A stretch of 64,000 bases of DNA. Origin: Voacanga thouarsii (Eukaryota; Streptophyta; Magnoliopsida; Gentianales; Apocynaceae). Every line of letters starts with the position of its first letter. Within the stretch, counting starts at the first letter, position 1. Shown in pieces: positions 1-11,380 of this stretch. The notes beneath the pieces were generated by a model. The model was not told the DNA's origin and searched no databases. It worked only from the letters and a program-made list of their open reading frames with translations. Made by a program: the position numbers and the translations under genes. The stretch spans positions 2,576,135 through 2,640,134 of the forward strand of contig JANUWF010002022.1 in assembly GCA_026120185.1 (NCBI GenBank), in the 5' to 3' direction.

Positions 1-208
1 TTGACACTCAATGTGTTGGCAAGTATGCTAGCAAATGAAGAAGCATTAATGAGACCATCCTACAGTACATCAACAAATGATGAAGAGAATGCTCTTTATG
101 GCAGACGAAGAGTATACGAAGGACAAAAAAATGCTAGAATACCAATAGAATGAGAAAAAAAATAAAGCGAGATATGGCTTCTGGCAAGAAAGGCATCAGG
201 ACAAAAGT

Positions 209-732
209 ATGCATCAAGGGGGAGCACCACCACAGCAAAATAACAACATAAGGAGCCGACGAAGAACAACAAGTGTTACAATTGTGGAAAGAAAGCTCAT
301 TTCGCTCAAGATTACTGGCATAGATAAGCCAAAGGGAATGCTACCACCTTTTCACAGACTGAAGAAAGTGAGGATGAATGGGACTTTTATTCATCCTGCA
401 TGATTAAAGAGGAGGAGATACTGTCGAGCCCAATTCAAGAAAAGGAAGAAGATCTGGCACTAGTTGCGGTAAGTGATAAACTTATCAATTATAAAAATAA
501 TTGGATAGTAGATTCAGGATTCTATAATCATATGATAGGAGATAAAGAAAAAATCTCCAGCAAGGAGAAATATAAAAGTGGACATGTCGTGGTAACTGAT
601 AATAATTCTAAGATGCGGACAACACATATTTGCAAAGCTTTAGTAGTACCACGATTCAACTCAATAGAAGTAGAGTTAGATAATGTGCTACACATGCCAG
701 GAATGAAAAAGAATTTGTTATCAGTTTCATAG
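209..732 (+). pseudogene. copia-1 gag zinc knuckle and protease remnant
   Basis: A CCHC-type knuckle begins at about 274 (CYNCGKKAHFAQDYW); its last cysteine has become tyrosine, and it lies in a different frame from the flanking open stretch at 209-403. The open stretch 400-732 carries the aspartic protease signature as VDSGFYNHM near 507, where copia elements normally have DSGATNHM, followed by a GAG-pre-integrase-like run ending HMPGMKKNLLSVS. These segments would process and package the element's RNA. Frame changes between them show the polyprotein is broken. The family assignment is firm; loss of function is inferred from the breaks. Confidence 0.8.
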
Positions 733-1089
733 CTAGCTTCAATAGAGAACTATATCATATTTGGCCCCAACAACGTGAAGGCGTATAGTCAATTAAAGTT
801 AGAAGGAAATCCAATTATGGAAGGATGAAGATTAGAGTCTATCTATGTAATGTCTGCAGACATAGTATATGTAGATAAAACTAAAAAGAACGAGACACTA
901 GATTTTTGGCATGTAAGATTGGGGACATGAGCTTCACCATACTAAAGGTATGATGAAAAGTCAATACTGAATAGTCCACCACAGCTGGAGATTCGAGCCA
1001 ATATAGTTTGTGCTGGCTATTAGTATGAAAAAGTGCATCAACTACCATACAAGGAGTCAAAGTTCAGAGCTAAAGTACCTTTGGAGCTA

Positions 1090-1660
1090 GTCCACTAAAA
1101 TGTTTTTGGCCCAATAAAACAGCTATCGGTAAGTGGTTATTGATACATGATAACTTTTATCGATGACTATTCTCAATATGTCTGGATTGATTTCTTGAAA
1201 GAAAAGTCCGAAGCTTTAACAAAGTTCAAGGCATTCAAAGAGCAAGCAGAATGTGAAACTCGCTATGAAATAAAGTGCCTTCGAATAGACAACGGTAGTG
1301 AATACACTTCAGAGGAATTTACAAAATTCCTGAAACAAAATAAGATTCAACGACAGTTGACATGTCCGAACACTCCACAATAGAATGGAGTTGAGAAAAG
1401 AAAGAATCGACACTTAGCATAGACTTGTAGAAGCATGTTGCATGCTAAGAATGTTCAATCGTGGTTTTAGGCTAAATGCATGAAAACTGCAGTATATATC
1501 CCAAATCGCTTACCACAAGCGAAGCTCGACATGATCTCACCTCACGAGAAATTATGGAAGAATAAGCCTATTGGAGCTCATTTTCGAGTTTTCGGGTGTG
1601 TATGCTACATATTGGTACCCGATCATTTAAGGAGCAAGTTCAAAAGTAGTAGGTAATTTA
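1090..1660 (+). pseudogene. copia-1 integrase remnant
   Basis: The open stretch 1147-1383 reads as the rve integrase core: FIDDYSQYVW supplies the first acidic residue and RIDNGSEYTS the second. A TAG then interrupts the usual PQQNG motif, giving PQ*NGV. Downstream text up to about 1660 continues as the C-terminal copia integrase region (FRVFGCVCY) with further stops. Integrase would join the cDNA to host DNA. The in-frame stop inside a conserved glutamine pair is consistent with a CAG-to-TAG transition. Confidence 0.85.
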
Positions 1661-2059
1661 TTGTATCTTTCTTGGATACGATTCTAGACGAAAGGGACGG
1701 ATTTGTTGTAATCCTGACACAGGTAGATGCTACACATCTAGAAACGGTGTATTTGATGAAATATCATCTTGGTGGTCATCTCAAGCTAAGAGGCTAGCAC
1801 AATCTAAAGAAATCTTAGAAGAGTTAGCGAAAAGGGTGGAAGAATAAGAAAAAAGATCATTTGACTTCTGAAACAACTAAAGAGGGTGACCAAGAATCAT
1901 CATCGAATGAGTCACCATCAAACAAATCGAAGTGTTCGTAGCAGAAAGGAATACATAAAATTACAGAAGATCAGAGGCCCAGTCAATATGAAGAAATGGA
2001 CGAAAAATAGGAGACACAACCACAACTTCAGAGGTCTATACGACAACGAAGACCCAATC

Positions 2060-3610
2060 AAAAATATGCAAATGTAGCATGAATCGAGGAAACTGCAAGA
2101 GAGCTAGACACGTACAAAGAGGCATCTAAACATAAGGAATGGATAAAGGTGATGGAAGAAGAAATGCAAGCACTAAAACAAAACGAGATGCGGAGCTTAG
2201 TGCCAAGGCCGTGGAATATACAACCCATCTCTTGCAAATGGGTATACAAATTAAAAACTAGGCCAGACGGATCAATTGACAGATACAAAGCTCGATTGGT
2301 AGCATGAGGTTTCTCATAAAAGTACGGATTAGACTATGATGAGATGTTCATTCCAGTAGCAAAAATCACTACAGTTCAAGTATTACTTGCCCTAGCTGCA
2401 AGCAAGTCATGGAAGTTATGGCAGATAGATGTGAAGAATGAATTCCTTTGTGGAGAGCTTGATCGAGATATATACATGGAATAACCATAAGGATTCGAGA
2501 ACAAGGCACATCTAGAGTATGTGTGTAAACTTAATAAAGCACTTTATGGATTGAAACAAGCACCATGAGCCTGGTATGGAAAAATTGCAAAATTCTTGAT
2601 CCAAAATAGATATACAATGGCACCAGCTAATTCAAGTTTGTTCGTCAAAACTTGAGAAAGAAGCTAGCCATAGTACTCATGTACGTGGACATCTGATCAT
2701 TACTGGAGATGATAAAGAAGAGATTGAAAAAATTAGATCAATTCTCTCAATTCACTTCCAAGTGAAGGAGCTTGGAGAACTAAAACACTTTCTTGGTTTG
2801 GAGATAGAAAAAAGAATAATGGAATATTTTTATACCAATAGAAATATGCGCATGATCTTTTACAAAATCAACCTCTACTCCAACAGAGGTAAATGCTCAA
2901 TTCTGTTCAACTGAAGGCAAGGAACTTGAAGACGGAACGATATATCGACAGTTAGTGGGTAGTTTAATCTACCTAACACAAACAACACCAGATATTTCAT
3001 ATGTAGTTGGAGTAGTAAGGCAATTCATACAAACACCAAAGAAGCCACATCTTGATACAGTAAAAGGATACTAAGGTATATTAATGGTACTATAGACTAT
3101 GGATTGCTATAAAAAATGATAAATACATCTCAAATGACAGGATATTGTGATGCCGATTATGCTGGTGATTACGACACACGATGATCAACTACTGGATATG
3201 CTTTTAGCCTTTGGATCTAGAACTATCTCATGGTGTAGTGAGAGACAGCTAATAGTGTCACTATCTAGCACGGATACAGAATATCGTGGTGTGGTAATGG
3301 TAGCTCAAGAATGTCCGTGGCTACTACAACTCTTGGAAGATCTTCATTAGCTAGTAGATAAGGCAATACAACTTTATTGTGACAATCAATCAATAATATA
3401 GGATTAGCAGAGAATCCAATATACCATGCAAGAACAAAGCACATAGAGGTTCGTTATCACTTTGTGCGAGAAAAAGTACTATGTGGTTAAATTGAAATGA
3501 AGCAAGTGAAAATTGAAGAACAAATTGCAAATATTTTAACCAAGAGTCTCAATGGAGTAAAGCTTGAAGAATTTCGAAGACAACTTGGAATAATTTCACG
3601 AGAAGAATTA
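2060..3610 (+). pseudogene. copia-1 reverse transcriptase and RNase H remnant
   Basis: Broken frames encode the copia RT order: a CKWVYKLKTRPDGS-like stretch near 2235, YKARLVA near 2284, a remnant of the D-V-K-N-E-F-L motif near 2430, GLKQAP near 2550, and a damaged catalytic YVDD motif (YVD followed by a stop) near 2690. RNase H follows: open stretch 3147-3350 contains SWCSERQLIVSLSSTDTEY, and HARTKHIEV-R-HFVR lies near 3430. Several TAA/TGA codons replace conserved Q, R or K codons. RT and RNase H would make and process the cDNA; the missing YVDD aspartate and the stops make it non-functional. Confidence 0.85.
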
Positions 3611-3623
3611 AGAAAGCAGTTAT

Positions 3624-3633
3624 TGAGAGGGGG
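3624..3633 (+). promoter_or_regulatory. copia-1 polypurine tract
   Basis: TGAGAGGGGG lies immediately before the LTR start at 3634. This is the position and composition of the plus-strand primer of an LTR retrotransposon. Confidence 0.75.
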
Positions 3634-4103
3634 TATTGAGAAAGTAATGACAGCTTTGCTCCACCGCTATTAAGGAATATTCTAGAGCTACAAATTGCAG
3701 CAAAATCTACAATTTACAAGCCTACCACCATCATTCTAGAATCTAGAAAAACCATAGCCAACTTGCAACCAATAATCTTGAAATTCATGAAGCTTACAAT
3801 GTAACTTGCATCCACCGCCATTATCAATTTGCAAGAAGCTTCTAGGAAGCTTTACAATGTCGGTTAAACACAACTATAAATAGGCATCCTTTGTATCAGT
3901 TGTTAGAATGAAGAGAAGTGTGGTGTGTGTGAAGTGTTAGGAGTTAGCTGAAGAGCGCTAAAATATTGTTAGAAAAATATTTTAGTGGTAGTGTGAGGAA
4001 AATTTTTTGTTTGGTGAGTTTTATTTTCTTGTAATATATTGTGAGTCTTCTTGATTAATAAAATTAATTAGTTTATCTTTTGGTCCACTTTATTTTCTCA
4101 ACA
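3634..4103 (+). repeat. copia-1 3' LTR
   Basis: About 470 bp bounded by TATTGAGAAAG and TTTTCTCAACA, imperfect inverted ends (TGTTGAGAAA with one G-to-A change at the left). It contains a TATA box, CTATAAATAG, at 3874-3883, and a late AATAAAATTAATTA stretch near 4057 suited to polyadenylation. No target duplication can be tested because the left LTR is outside the window. Confidence 0.85.
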
Positions 4104-4748
4104 GGTGACTGACTCTGTGGAAGAGAAAAACTACCAAAAGAGAAGAAAGTAAAATGAAAAATGAAAGAAGAAAGGATGTGAACTTATGGTTTATGATTAG
4201 CGATTTTGAAGAAGAAGAGGACAAAAAAGAGATGAGAAAGAGAAGTAAAAAAGTGATAGTCAACACTAAGTATGAAAGAAAAGGGAAATATCACGTGTTA
4301 TATCTAATAGATTAAAATAATCAAAATGATATCAGAATTAGTAAATGACTTAGCATTTACAAATTTATTACAAAAGAAAAATAAATTTAATATTGACACA
4401 GTTAATTTTATTATTTTATTTTATGCATTAAACAAAAATAATTTTTTAATAAACAAGTTTTTTTTTTTAAATGAGAATCTATGTATGTTAATACCATTGT
4501 ATTTTTATTGATTTATTTATTGTTCAAGGAGAAAAAGAAGGGGTTACCCATAAAATATTTAAATAAAATATAATTCTTTATCTTTTTATTTTATTCTGCT
4601 AATATTTTATTAAAGATGAAAAATAAAATTATGATGCACAGCAGGCTTTCTTTTAGATATTTTTATTTATAATAGAAATATGCTTATACCCCCTCCCCCC
4701 CCCCAACAAAAAAATGAGAAAAAAGGATTGAAATTGTGGAACTCATTT
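4104..4748. other. AT-rich DNA without a recognisable gene
   Basis: Mostly A/T-rich sequence with a short poly-C run near 4690-4702. The only open stretch (4326-4511) is low-complexity and matches no family I recognise. It lies between copia-1 and the 3' LTR of copia-2. Confidence 0.6.
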
Positions 4749-5753
4749 TGCAAATCAATGATTTGAGTTTGATCAAAAGAAACACAAATAGTAAAAGCAT
4801 TGAAGGAAGAACAGTTAACTTTTGCAAAAGGAAAAAAAGTCTAAAAAAGTTCAGTGCATCTAGTATGCAAACAAAATGTGTCGAACATTCTAATGAACTT
4901 ATCTAACTAAAGCATCTCCAAAAGTGAAAGTACAATTGTCAATTGACAGAAAGAAAGAATCAAAAGAAAATAAGTTAGTATTAGAAATATGGTTGATATA
5001 TTTATATATTAAATACATTAAAATTTTTAAACATATGAAAACGAATCTGTCTTTGTAAATATTAACTTTAAAAATAATGATATCAGAAGCTTTCGGTCTT
5101 ACCCCCAAGTCTTTTTTAGTGTAGTTTTCCAAGACCGAATAACTACCTATTGTATTTTTTTTTCTTTTTATTGAGGTGGACTCACACAAATTTTGAGATA
5201 ATGTTAAAATCAGAGATGTTGTTTCTCATGTACATTCTTTTAGAGTCTTAAATCAATATGTTTAGTGGGCTATATCGAACTAACTCCACATAGTTTACTC
5301 TATCTCTAATATGAACATTGATAAAGTATTAAAACTGAATAAGTATAATTGGGTACAACTATCTCTATGTATCTTAGTTCATCTCAAATACGACTTTTAG
5401 TTTCCTACAACTTATCATAATATATTATAAATATTTATAATTTATTTTTGTCTTATAATTAAGAGTCACTAAAGGAACCTGACCAGATACAATTAGATTA
5501 AACTGTAATAAATTTTTTTTATCAATCCAAAATAATTCATTAATTACGTTTCACTCTACTAAAAGAATATAACTGTAATCTAGAGTAATTAAAATTATTA
5601 GTGTCACTGATTACATTCAAAGATTGATCAGTCTTATATATTATTAGTCAGTAGTAGTAAGTCAAATAAGAAGTAAACAAGCCGATCAGAGATGGTTTTT
5701 TAACTAGCTCATGCTCGTGGGTATGCATCTCACCATTCTCTTTTATGCTCTCA
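4749..5753 (-). repeat. copia-2 3' LTR, interrupted
   Basis: Read on the minus strand the LTR starts TGAGAGCATAAAAG at 5753 and ends GATTTGCA at 4749. It is preceded by a G-rich polypurine tract. The same LTR occurs at 11011-11380 and 41543-41917, where a tRNA-Met-type primer site adjoins it, which fixes both ends. Without the insertion at 4985-5641 it is about 345 bp, close to the 370-375 bp of the other copies. This is the right-hand end (in element sense) of the minus-strand copia whose pol follows at 5810. Confidence 0.75.
4985..5641. mobile_element. unclassified ~657-bp insertion in the copia-2 LTR
   Basis: The LTR copies at 11011 and 41543 lack this sequence. It is flanked by TATTAG at 4979-4984 and again at 5642-5647, a plausible 6-bp target duplication. 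It is AT-rich and I see no convincing terminal inverted repeat or coding region. A small non-autonomous DNA element is the likely class, but this is inference. Confidence 0.5.
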
Positions 5754-5777
5754 GAACCCCCTCCCCCCCCCTTTCCC
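5754..5777 (-). promoter_or_regulatory. copia-2 polypurine tract
   Basis: On the minus strand a GGGAAAGGGGGGGGGG-type tract directly abuts the TGAGAGC start of the 3' LTR. Its position between RNase H and LTR identifies it as the plus-strand priming site. Confidence 0.75.
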
Positions 5778-5809
5778 AACCCAACAAACTAGACGACTAG
5801 ATGAAATCA

Positions 5810-7337
5810 TGAACACCCAATTTGGATAATAGAGTCAAGAGCAAGAAGTGCGATAAAGCTTTGGTGAAGATGTTAGCAAGCTATAGCACAAAAGATGCAG
5901 GAAGGGACTTAATCCTGCTTAGTTTGAATCAAATCTCTTATGAAGTGACAATCCAATTCTATGTGTTTAATTCGTTCATGGAAAACTGGATTTTCCACAA
6001 GATATACGACACTTCTATTGTCCTAAAAGATAATAACAAGTAAAGAGAACAGAAGATGCAAGTCTTCCAATAAATGGAGAATCCACGAAAACTCAAAAAT
6101 GGATTGAGCTAGTGCGTGATATTCTGCCATAGCTGAGCTATGAGAGAAGACATATTGCTTTGTAGATTTCCAAGAAATTAAAGTTCAATCAAAGAAGATG
6201 CAAAACCTAGTCACTTACCTTCTAGTATTAAGAGAACCCCCCTGATCTGAATCTGCATAAACTTTAAACTACAAGGAACTAGTGGAGGGAAAGAACAACC
6301 ACTAACTGGGGGAAATTTTGATATAACAAAGTATCTGTGGCTACTTGAACGTGACACTCAATAGAACAAGTCAAAAAATTAGCTCAACTATTGGACAGCA
6401 AAATAAAGATCTGGTGATACAAAATTCCTCATCAAGATCACCGTGTAAGAAAGCATTATTGATATCAAGGAGATGTATATGCCAATGATAAGCAACTAAA
6501 AGAGCAAGCAATAACCGAATAGTCGTAAATCTGGACCACTGGAAAGAAAGTTTCCAAATAGTCAGTGTTTGGCTATTGTATATACCTTTTAGCAACCGTG
6601 AATTATATCATTCCACACTCCCATCAATCTTATGTTTAATCTTATGACCCATTTGTAGCCAATGGGCTTCTTACCTGGTGGTAGAGGAACAAACCCTGAG
6701 TTCTATTATCTTCCAAGGTTTTAATTTCTGCTTCTATGGCTTTACACCACTTAAGTTGTTGAAGAGCTTGAAAATAATTCTTTGGTTCATGCATGGAGGC
6801 AATGTTGCAAGTAAAAGAAGAAATGGTTGAATGTAACAAGGTGGTACGACATGATAGTGCTTACGATATGGGGTGAGGTGATAGTGGAGAATAGATTACA
6901 ATATAGTTGTGAAGATAAGGAGGTTTTGTTATTCTAGGGGTACTTCGTGGTTCAGTAGAAGCAGAAAAGTTAGGAGAAGGTATAGGAGCATGTGTATGAG
7001 GCATAGGAAGAACACGTACAGTGAAAGAAGAAGAAGAAGAAGAAGAAGAAGAAGAAGCATGTGATTTTTGGACAAAAGAAAAGTATAGTTCTAAAAATAT
7101 GGCATTTCTTGAGATGGAAATTTCTCATGTATGAAAATCTAACAACAGATGACCTTTGGTAGTATTGAATACCTAAGTTAATGGAGGCTCAACTCCTAAC
7201 CTCAAATTTGTGTTTTTTTTTAACGTAAGACTTCAATTTTAAGCTAGACAATTGAAAACTCTAAGAGAGTTATGATCTGGTAATTTCTTGTATGAAAACT
7301 CAAAAGGAGTCTTATGTTTAAGAATAGGTGTTGGAAT
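5810..7337 (-). pseudogene. copia-2 RT and RNase H remnant (left part of split element)
   Basis: Minus-strand reading, in element order from the right: an integrase C-terminal/linker region at about 7337-7150 (IPTPILKHKTPFEF, LRVFNCLA), a poorly conserved linker with a GAA run at 7027-7056, RT start at 6839 (MHEPKNYFQALQQLKWCKA), RT core 6595-6371 (LLALLVAYHWHIHLLDINNA, AFLHGDLDEEF) and RNase H down to about 5810 ([26 protein letters not shown]). Frames are broken at several points. The polypurine tract and 3' LTR follow on the left. The integrase portion lies beyond CACTA-1, at 33675-34095. Confidence 0.85.
7335..7337. repeat. CACTA-1 target-site duplication, left copy (AAT)
   Basis: AAT precedes CACTACAAGAAA at 7338 and is repeated at 33675-33677 after TTTCTTGTAGTG. 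CACTA elements make 3-bp duplications. Confidence 0.85.
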
Positions 7338-7910
7338 CACTACAAGAAAATAGGATATTAGTGACGGCTATTCCTGTTACTATGCAATCGCCAACTAATC
7401 TTAGCGACGGTCTAATGACAAGCACAACGGTAGCTGAAATCCCAGTCAATAAATAAAATATTTACGATGGGATGGAAAAGCCGTCGGAAGTAGCGACGGC
7501 TTTGCAATGGAACATCACCAGACCAGCAATCTGTCAAAGTTCATATTCGAGACGAAATACAACGGCGAAAAATAATTTTGAATTCTTGATAATTATAAAT
7601 TTATTTACATCGTCGGCAAATTATCACTAAAGTTGCAACGATTTCCCGACAGTTTAATTATCACCGTCGCTAATACAACGAAGGTTTAGCGATGGATTAA
7701 TTCCAAATTCTATAATGTTGACAATATCCAGTCGTCGCTACACCTTCACATGCCTACAAACGGTGTAGCGACGGCCTGGACTATAGCTAAGTTGCTATGG
7801 TTTAGCGATGATTACAGATGGTTGAAATAAAAGCTTTATTGCTGTAGGGACACCATCGCTAATTATTGGTGTAGTTAAACCGTCGCCAATGTTTTTCCAT
7901 ATTTTAAAGC
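7338..7910. repeat. CACTA-1 left TIR and subterminal repeats
   Basis: After the TIR come many copies, in both orientations, of a short motif like TAGCGACGG or CCGTCGCTA (for example near 7367, 7402, 7492, 7665, 7766 and 7880). Subterminal motifs of this kind are the binding sites of the second CACTA protein in En/Spm. Confidence 0.8.
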
Positions 7911-8115
7911 CCATTTTGTATTTATGTTGAACCCCCTTGTTTCATATATCAAACAATATATACCACACAAATACTCCATCATAGTAAAATGTAAAATGTT
8001 TTTATTAAAATGCAAAAAAAAAATAATCATCTCAATAATAGAAGATATATTTATTCAACACAAATGTATAATGTCAAGTAAATGTAATATAGAAGATAAC
8101 GTCTATAATAAAATC

Positions 8116-9736
8116 CTACACTACGGGAGTAGTGGTGCCAACTGATGGAGATGGGGGAGGAGAAGGAGGACTAGAATGCCTCAAAGGATGGGAATCTGGT
8201 GGTGGAATAAAGCTACCTCCCGCCCCGTTCGCATCATCATCTTTCTGAATCGACGGAAATGGTGGAAGCACTATCCCAAACTTTTCTGACATCAAGCTCA
8301 TAAATCCATCGAAGTGATGTTGTATATAATCCACATTCTTCTCAAAATCCTTCTTCAACTCATCTCTCACAGCATGCACCCTCTCCTCAACCCTCATTTC
8401 TACTATGTCCTCTATGTCAGCAGGTGTAGAGGGTGTGGATGGCAAGGAACCCTGGTCAAGCTACTGTCTAACTCTCGAAGCCTTGGAACCCAGTCCAAAC
8501 ACACGCTCTCAATTGTACCCGCCTGTCGCCTTGAGAAATAGTGACATCTCGTCAAGGATGATGAAGACGTAACACTAGCAGAAGAGGAGGAAGATGCCCG
8601 AGTAAGATGCTTCCTCTCAGCCGCCACGTCCTTTTAAAATTCAATCAACATTATTTTATTTAGCAAAATGTAAATTATCAAAATATAATTTAAAGTAATA
8701 AAAATTATTAATAATTACCAATATCTTGCGATAGTGCTCGCTGACATGTTGGCCATTTCTCACCCTACCCTGAAATGTGTGCAACCTCTTGTACCACTCG
8801 ATGTGACTGAAGTCATCACCCATCTTCTACCGCTGCAATTTAAAATATAACTCATAAGAATAGTATCCTGAAAAATTATTTGTGAGATGTAAAATTTCAA
8901 AATGTGTAATAATCGATGTCATTTACCATACACTCCTTGTGAACTATAAATGACAGTAAGCCTCCAGTATGAATGGAGGTGCCCTAACCCCTGTTCCTCC
9001 GAGCAATGGAGAAAACTCGTTGAAACTCCTGTGTGGCCCAGTGTTGTTGCATCGCCACCCAGTGCCAAGAGTCGATCTAGGAGGGAGTCTAGCCAGCTGG
9101 GGTCGTCCTCCACATCCTCGAAAGGGTGGCGAAATAGCAGGTTCGACACTTATGCTCCCAATTGGACCGGATCTTAGTACTATGCTCATTGGCCCAACGA
9201 AATAGTTTCTACAAAAAGAAAATTTTAATATATATATCCAAGTTGTTAGTTCAAAACAAATGATTAAATATATATCTGAAGGGAAAAAAGTAATAAAGAA
9301 TAATTTATATAATACTTAGTAACTTACCTCAAACTCACTAGACCAGACGTTCTTCATGCTCATCGGGACATCAACATATGATGTGTAAGGTCCGTCAAAG
9401 TACCTCTGGAAAATGGATGTGATCTCCCATACACATCTATCAAAACCAGCAAATCTTCAAAAGTAATGCAAAATAGTTAGTAGCAATTGGACTCATTTAA
9501 TATCCAAGGAGCAACGTAAGACTATGAACATACCCGTCGTCTCGTGGTATAATCAATGGTCGAGGATCCTGTGCCTGTGATCCAAGATGATGCAATGCCA
9601 AGGATGATGGAAGTGCAGGGGACACTCTGTCCTGCTCGGCAGGTGGTATCCGAAGAGCATGTGTGGGTGAGGGCATTTGGTCTCATGACCGAGTACATTG
9701 TGAGTCATCAGTAGGCAGCTGATCTCTAGAAGACAT
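8116..9736 (-). pseudogene. CACTA-1 second transposon protein (Ptta/En-Spm family)
   Basis: The gene starts at an ATG near 9736 (MSSRDQLPTDDS) and ends at 8116. The order matches plant Ptta/En-Spm proteins: a proline/serine-rich N-terminus followed by RPLIIPRDDG (about 9590-9530); a domain with IFQRYFDGPYTSYVDVPMS (about 9420-9370); HTGGLLSFIVHKE near 8950; a DFSHIEWYKRLH-like stretch near 8800; and a C-terminal acidic/coiled region (MRVEERVHAVRDELKKDFEK) ending in a proline-serine tail. Several introns are likely. Stops, including one after QCTRS, and frame changes indicate decay. In En/Spm this protein binds subterminal repeats and recruits transposase. A related copy lies at 53883-55566. 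Confidence 0.75.
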
Positions 9737-9909
9737 ACCTAGATGGAAGAAGAAAATTATTACAATTGTGTATTGTGGTGTAAAGAAATTAGTAACATTT
9801 TCTAACACTTAAAAAGTTAAAAAAGTTTATAGCTTGTTCTCAAGAGTATAATAAGTAAATAAAATGACAAAAATACATTTCAAAAAAAATACTAAGTATT
9901 TAGTCTGTA

Positions 9910-10032
9910 CTAATCGCTTGTGTCGTTATCTGAATTGTACTCCTCTGAATCAATTTCTATCTCAGAATCTGTCTCCCAATTACTCTCGTCATCATCCTTA
10001 TCCTTGTGCAAGTCTCGATCCCGATCTAATAT
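9910..10032 (-). pseudogene. TNP2 transposase, acidic C-terminal tail only
   Basis: A minus-strand open frame ends at the stop 9910-9912 and encodes an aspartate/glutamate/serine-rich tail (DDDESNWETDSEIEIDSEEY). Its position just upstream of the second transposon gene is where CACTA TNP2 ends. At about 10033 the frame is replaced by segment A, sharing only a few bases at the junction. The catalytic and DUF4216 parts are missing. Confidence 0.55.
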
Positions 10033-11010
10033 CTAGTCTGAATCTAGATATATATCAAAGAGCTCTTAGATAGCTTTTTTTGTTACCATAAAGTTGGTCC
10101 AAGAATCTTGATGATCATTATTATTCCGCATATCACACGATTCAAAAAATTTTAGTTTGCCAAAAACCTTATTCACCCCCTCTAAGGTTTTTCATGTTTG
10201 AATTCCCTTCTCACTCAAGTGTCCAAGTCGCCTGCGCCAAAGATCAATAGAGGAATCTTGAATTACATTCACCTCTCCTTTTCTCAACTTGGCTTGCATC
10301 AAGTAGAAAGTATTTTGTTTCCTTCCTTTAGCAACGATTAGGTTTTCTTTGCTGAGTTTCCATTTGCCTCCACCTTGAGAACTATAGTAGCCTTCATCAT
10401 CAAGCTTTCCAATGGAAACAAGATTAAGACAAATATCAGGAACATGTCTGGCATTCCTCAAGACTAACTGACACTCGGTATCTGTATCTAAGAAAATATC
10501 ATCCTTGCCTACAACTTTGCAAAAAACTTCGTTTCCCATCCTAACGTAACCAAAGTCTCCTTTAGTGTAGGTTGAAAAGAAATGTCTGTGTAGAGTAACA
10601 TGATACGATGCACCTGAATTAATTATCCAATCACTGTCCTAACTGGTAATATTGATATGACCATCTTTGCAAAATACCAACATATCATCATCGGCTACCA
10701 CTACTGCTATAGTATCTTCTTCATCTCTCACCTTACCATTACCCTTTTTCTTAGCAGGTTCTCGTTTCAAGACTCTGCCGTGCTTCTTGTAGTGCTTTTT
10801 TTTTTTTTTTTACAATTATAGCACTCAATATTTTTCAGTGACTCATGTCTACTCTTGGATCTGTCATTCCTGTACGAGAGAGAAGATTTTGGATCTGTCA
10901 TTTCAGTGACTCATATTTTTCAGTGAGAGATCGTACGAGAGAGAAGATTTTGAAATTTCTTACTTCGATTCAAACTTCATCTGAACCAAGAATAGGCTCT
11001 GATACCATTT
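10033..11010 (-). pseudogene. copia-2-family internal fragment, segment A
   Basis: Next to the LTR and primer site, the minus strand encodes a degenerate zinc knuckle with a long lysine run (CYNCKKKK..HYKKHGR, about 10820-10770), a protease motif WIINSGASYHV near 10620, and a GAG-pre-integrase domain (open 10539-10192: MGNEVFCKVVGKDD, LWRRRLGHLSEKG). Most of gag between primer site and knuckle is missing, and nothing of integrase or RT follows. It is an internally deleted, 3'-truncated remnant shared with segment B (40612-41542), so it predates the duplication. Confidence 0.75.
10995..11007 (-). promoter_or_regulatory. tRNA-Met-type primer-binding site
   Basis: The minus strand reads TGGTATCAGAGCC, the standard plant copia primer site complementary to the 3' end of initiator tRNA-Met, 3 bases from the LTR end at 11011. 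Confidence 0.85.
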
Positions 11011-11380
11011 TGCAAATCAATGTTTTGAGCTTGATCAAAGGAAAACACATAAAATAGAAGCATAGAAAGAAAACAGAAAAACTTTGCCTTCTCTTTCTTA
11101 AAAAAAAATGAAAAAAAATCTACAGAAGTTCAATGCATCTAATACATAAATATATACAAAATGAGCCAAACACTTTAGAGAAAGTCATCAAACAAAACCA
11201 CCTCCAAGTGGAAGTGTAGCTATCAATTGACAAAAAAAAAAGGGTAAAAAAGAAAGAAACAAAAGAAAACAAGTTAGTTGATAGAGTTAGTCAAATGAGA
11301 AGTAAACCGGCCGATCCAAGATGGTTAAACCCAGGTCATGCTCTTTGGTATCCAAACTCACTCTTTTCATTGTGCTCTCA
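11011..11380 (-). repeat. copia-2-family 5' LTR, segment A
   Basis: On the minus strand it runs TGAGAGCACAATG (11380) to GATTTGCA (11011), about 370 bp, next to the primer site. It is nearly the same as 41543-41917 and clearly related to the 3' LTR at 4749-5753. Its U3 edge abuts the 5' end of the hydrolase gene, head to head. Confidence 0.8.

Larger units (their letters stand above)
1..4103 (+). mobile_element. copia-1: decayed Ty1/copia retrotransposon, 3' part
   Basis: The order gag zinc knuckle, protease, integrase, RT, RNase H, polypurine tract and LTR on the plus strand is that of a Ty1/copia element (integrase before RT). The 5' LTR and most of gag lie left of the window. Stops and frameshifts occur in every domain, so it cannot be autonomous. 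Many stops fall where the family has glutamine or arginine codons, suggesting C-to-T decay. The right end, TTTTCTCAACA, mirrors the left end of its LTR, TATTGAGAAA, a one-base variant of the expected TGTTGAGAAA. Confidence 0.9.

Noticed and set aside
4899..5189. 96-codon minus-strand open frame in the copia-2 LTR and its insertion.
   Set aside because: It crosses the junction between LTR and inserted DNA, so it cannot be an old gene; no domain.
8950..9205. Plus-strand open frames opposite the CACTA-1 second gene.
   Set aside because: They lie opposite recognisable Ptta/En-Spm motifs on the minus strand and show no domain.
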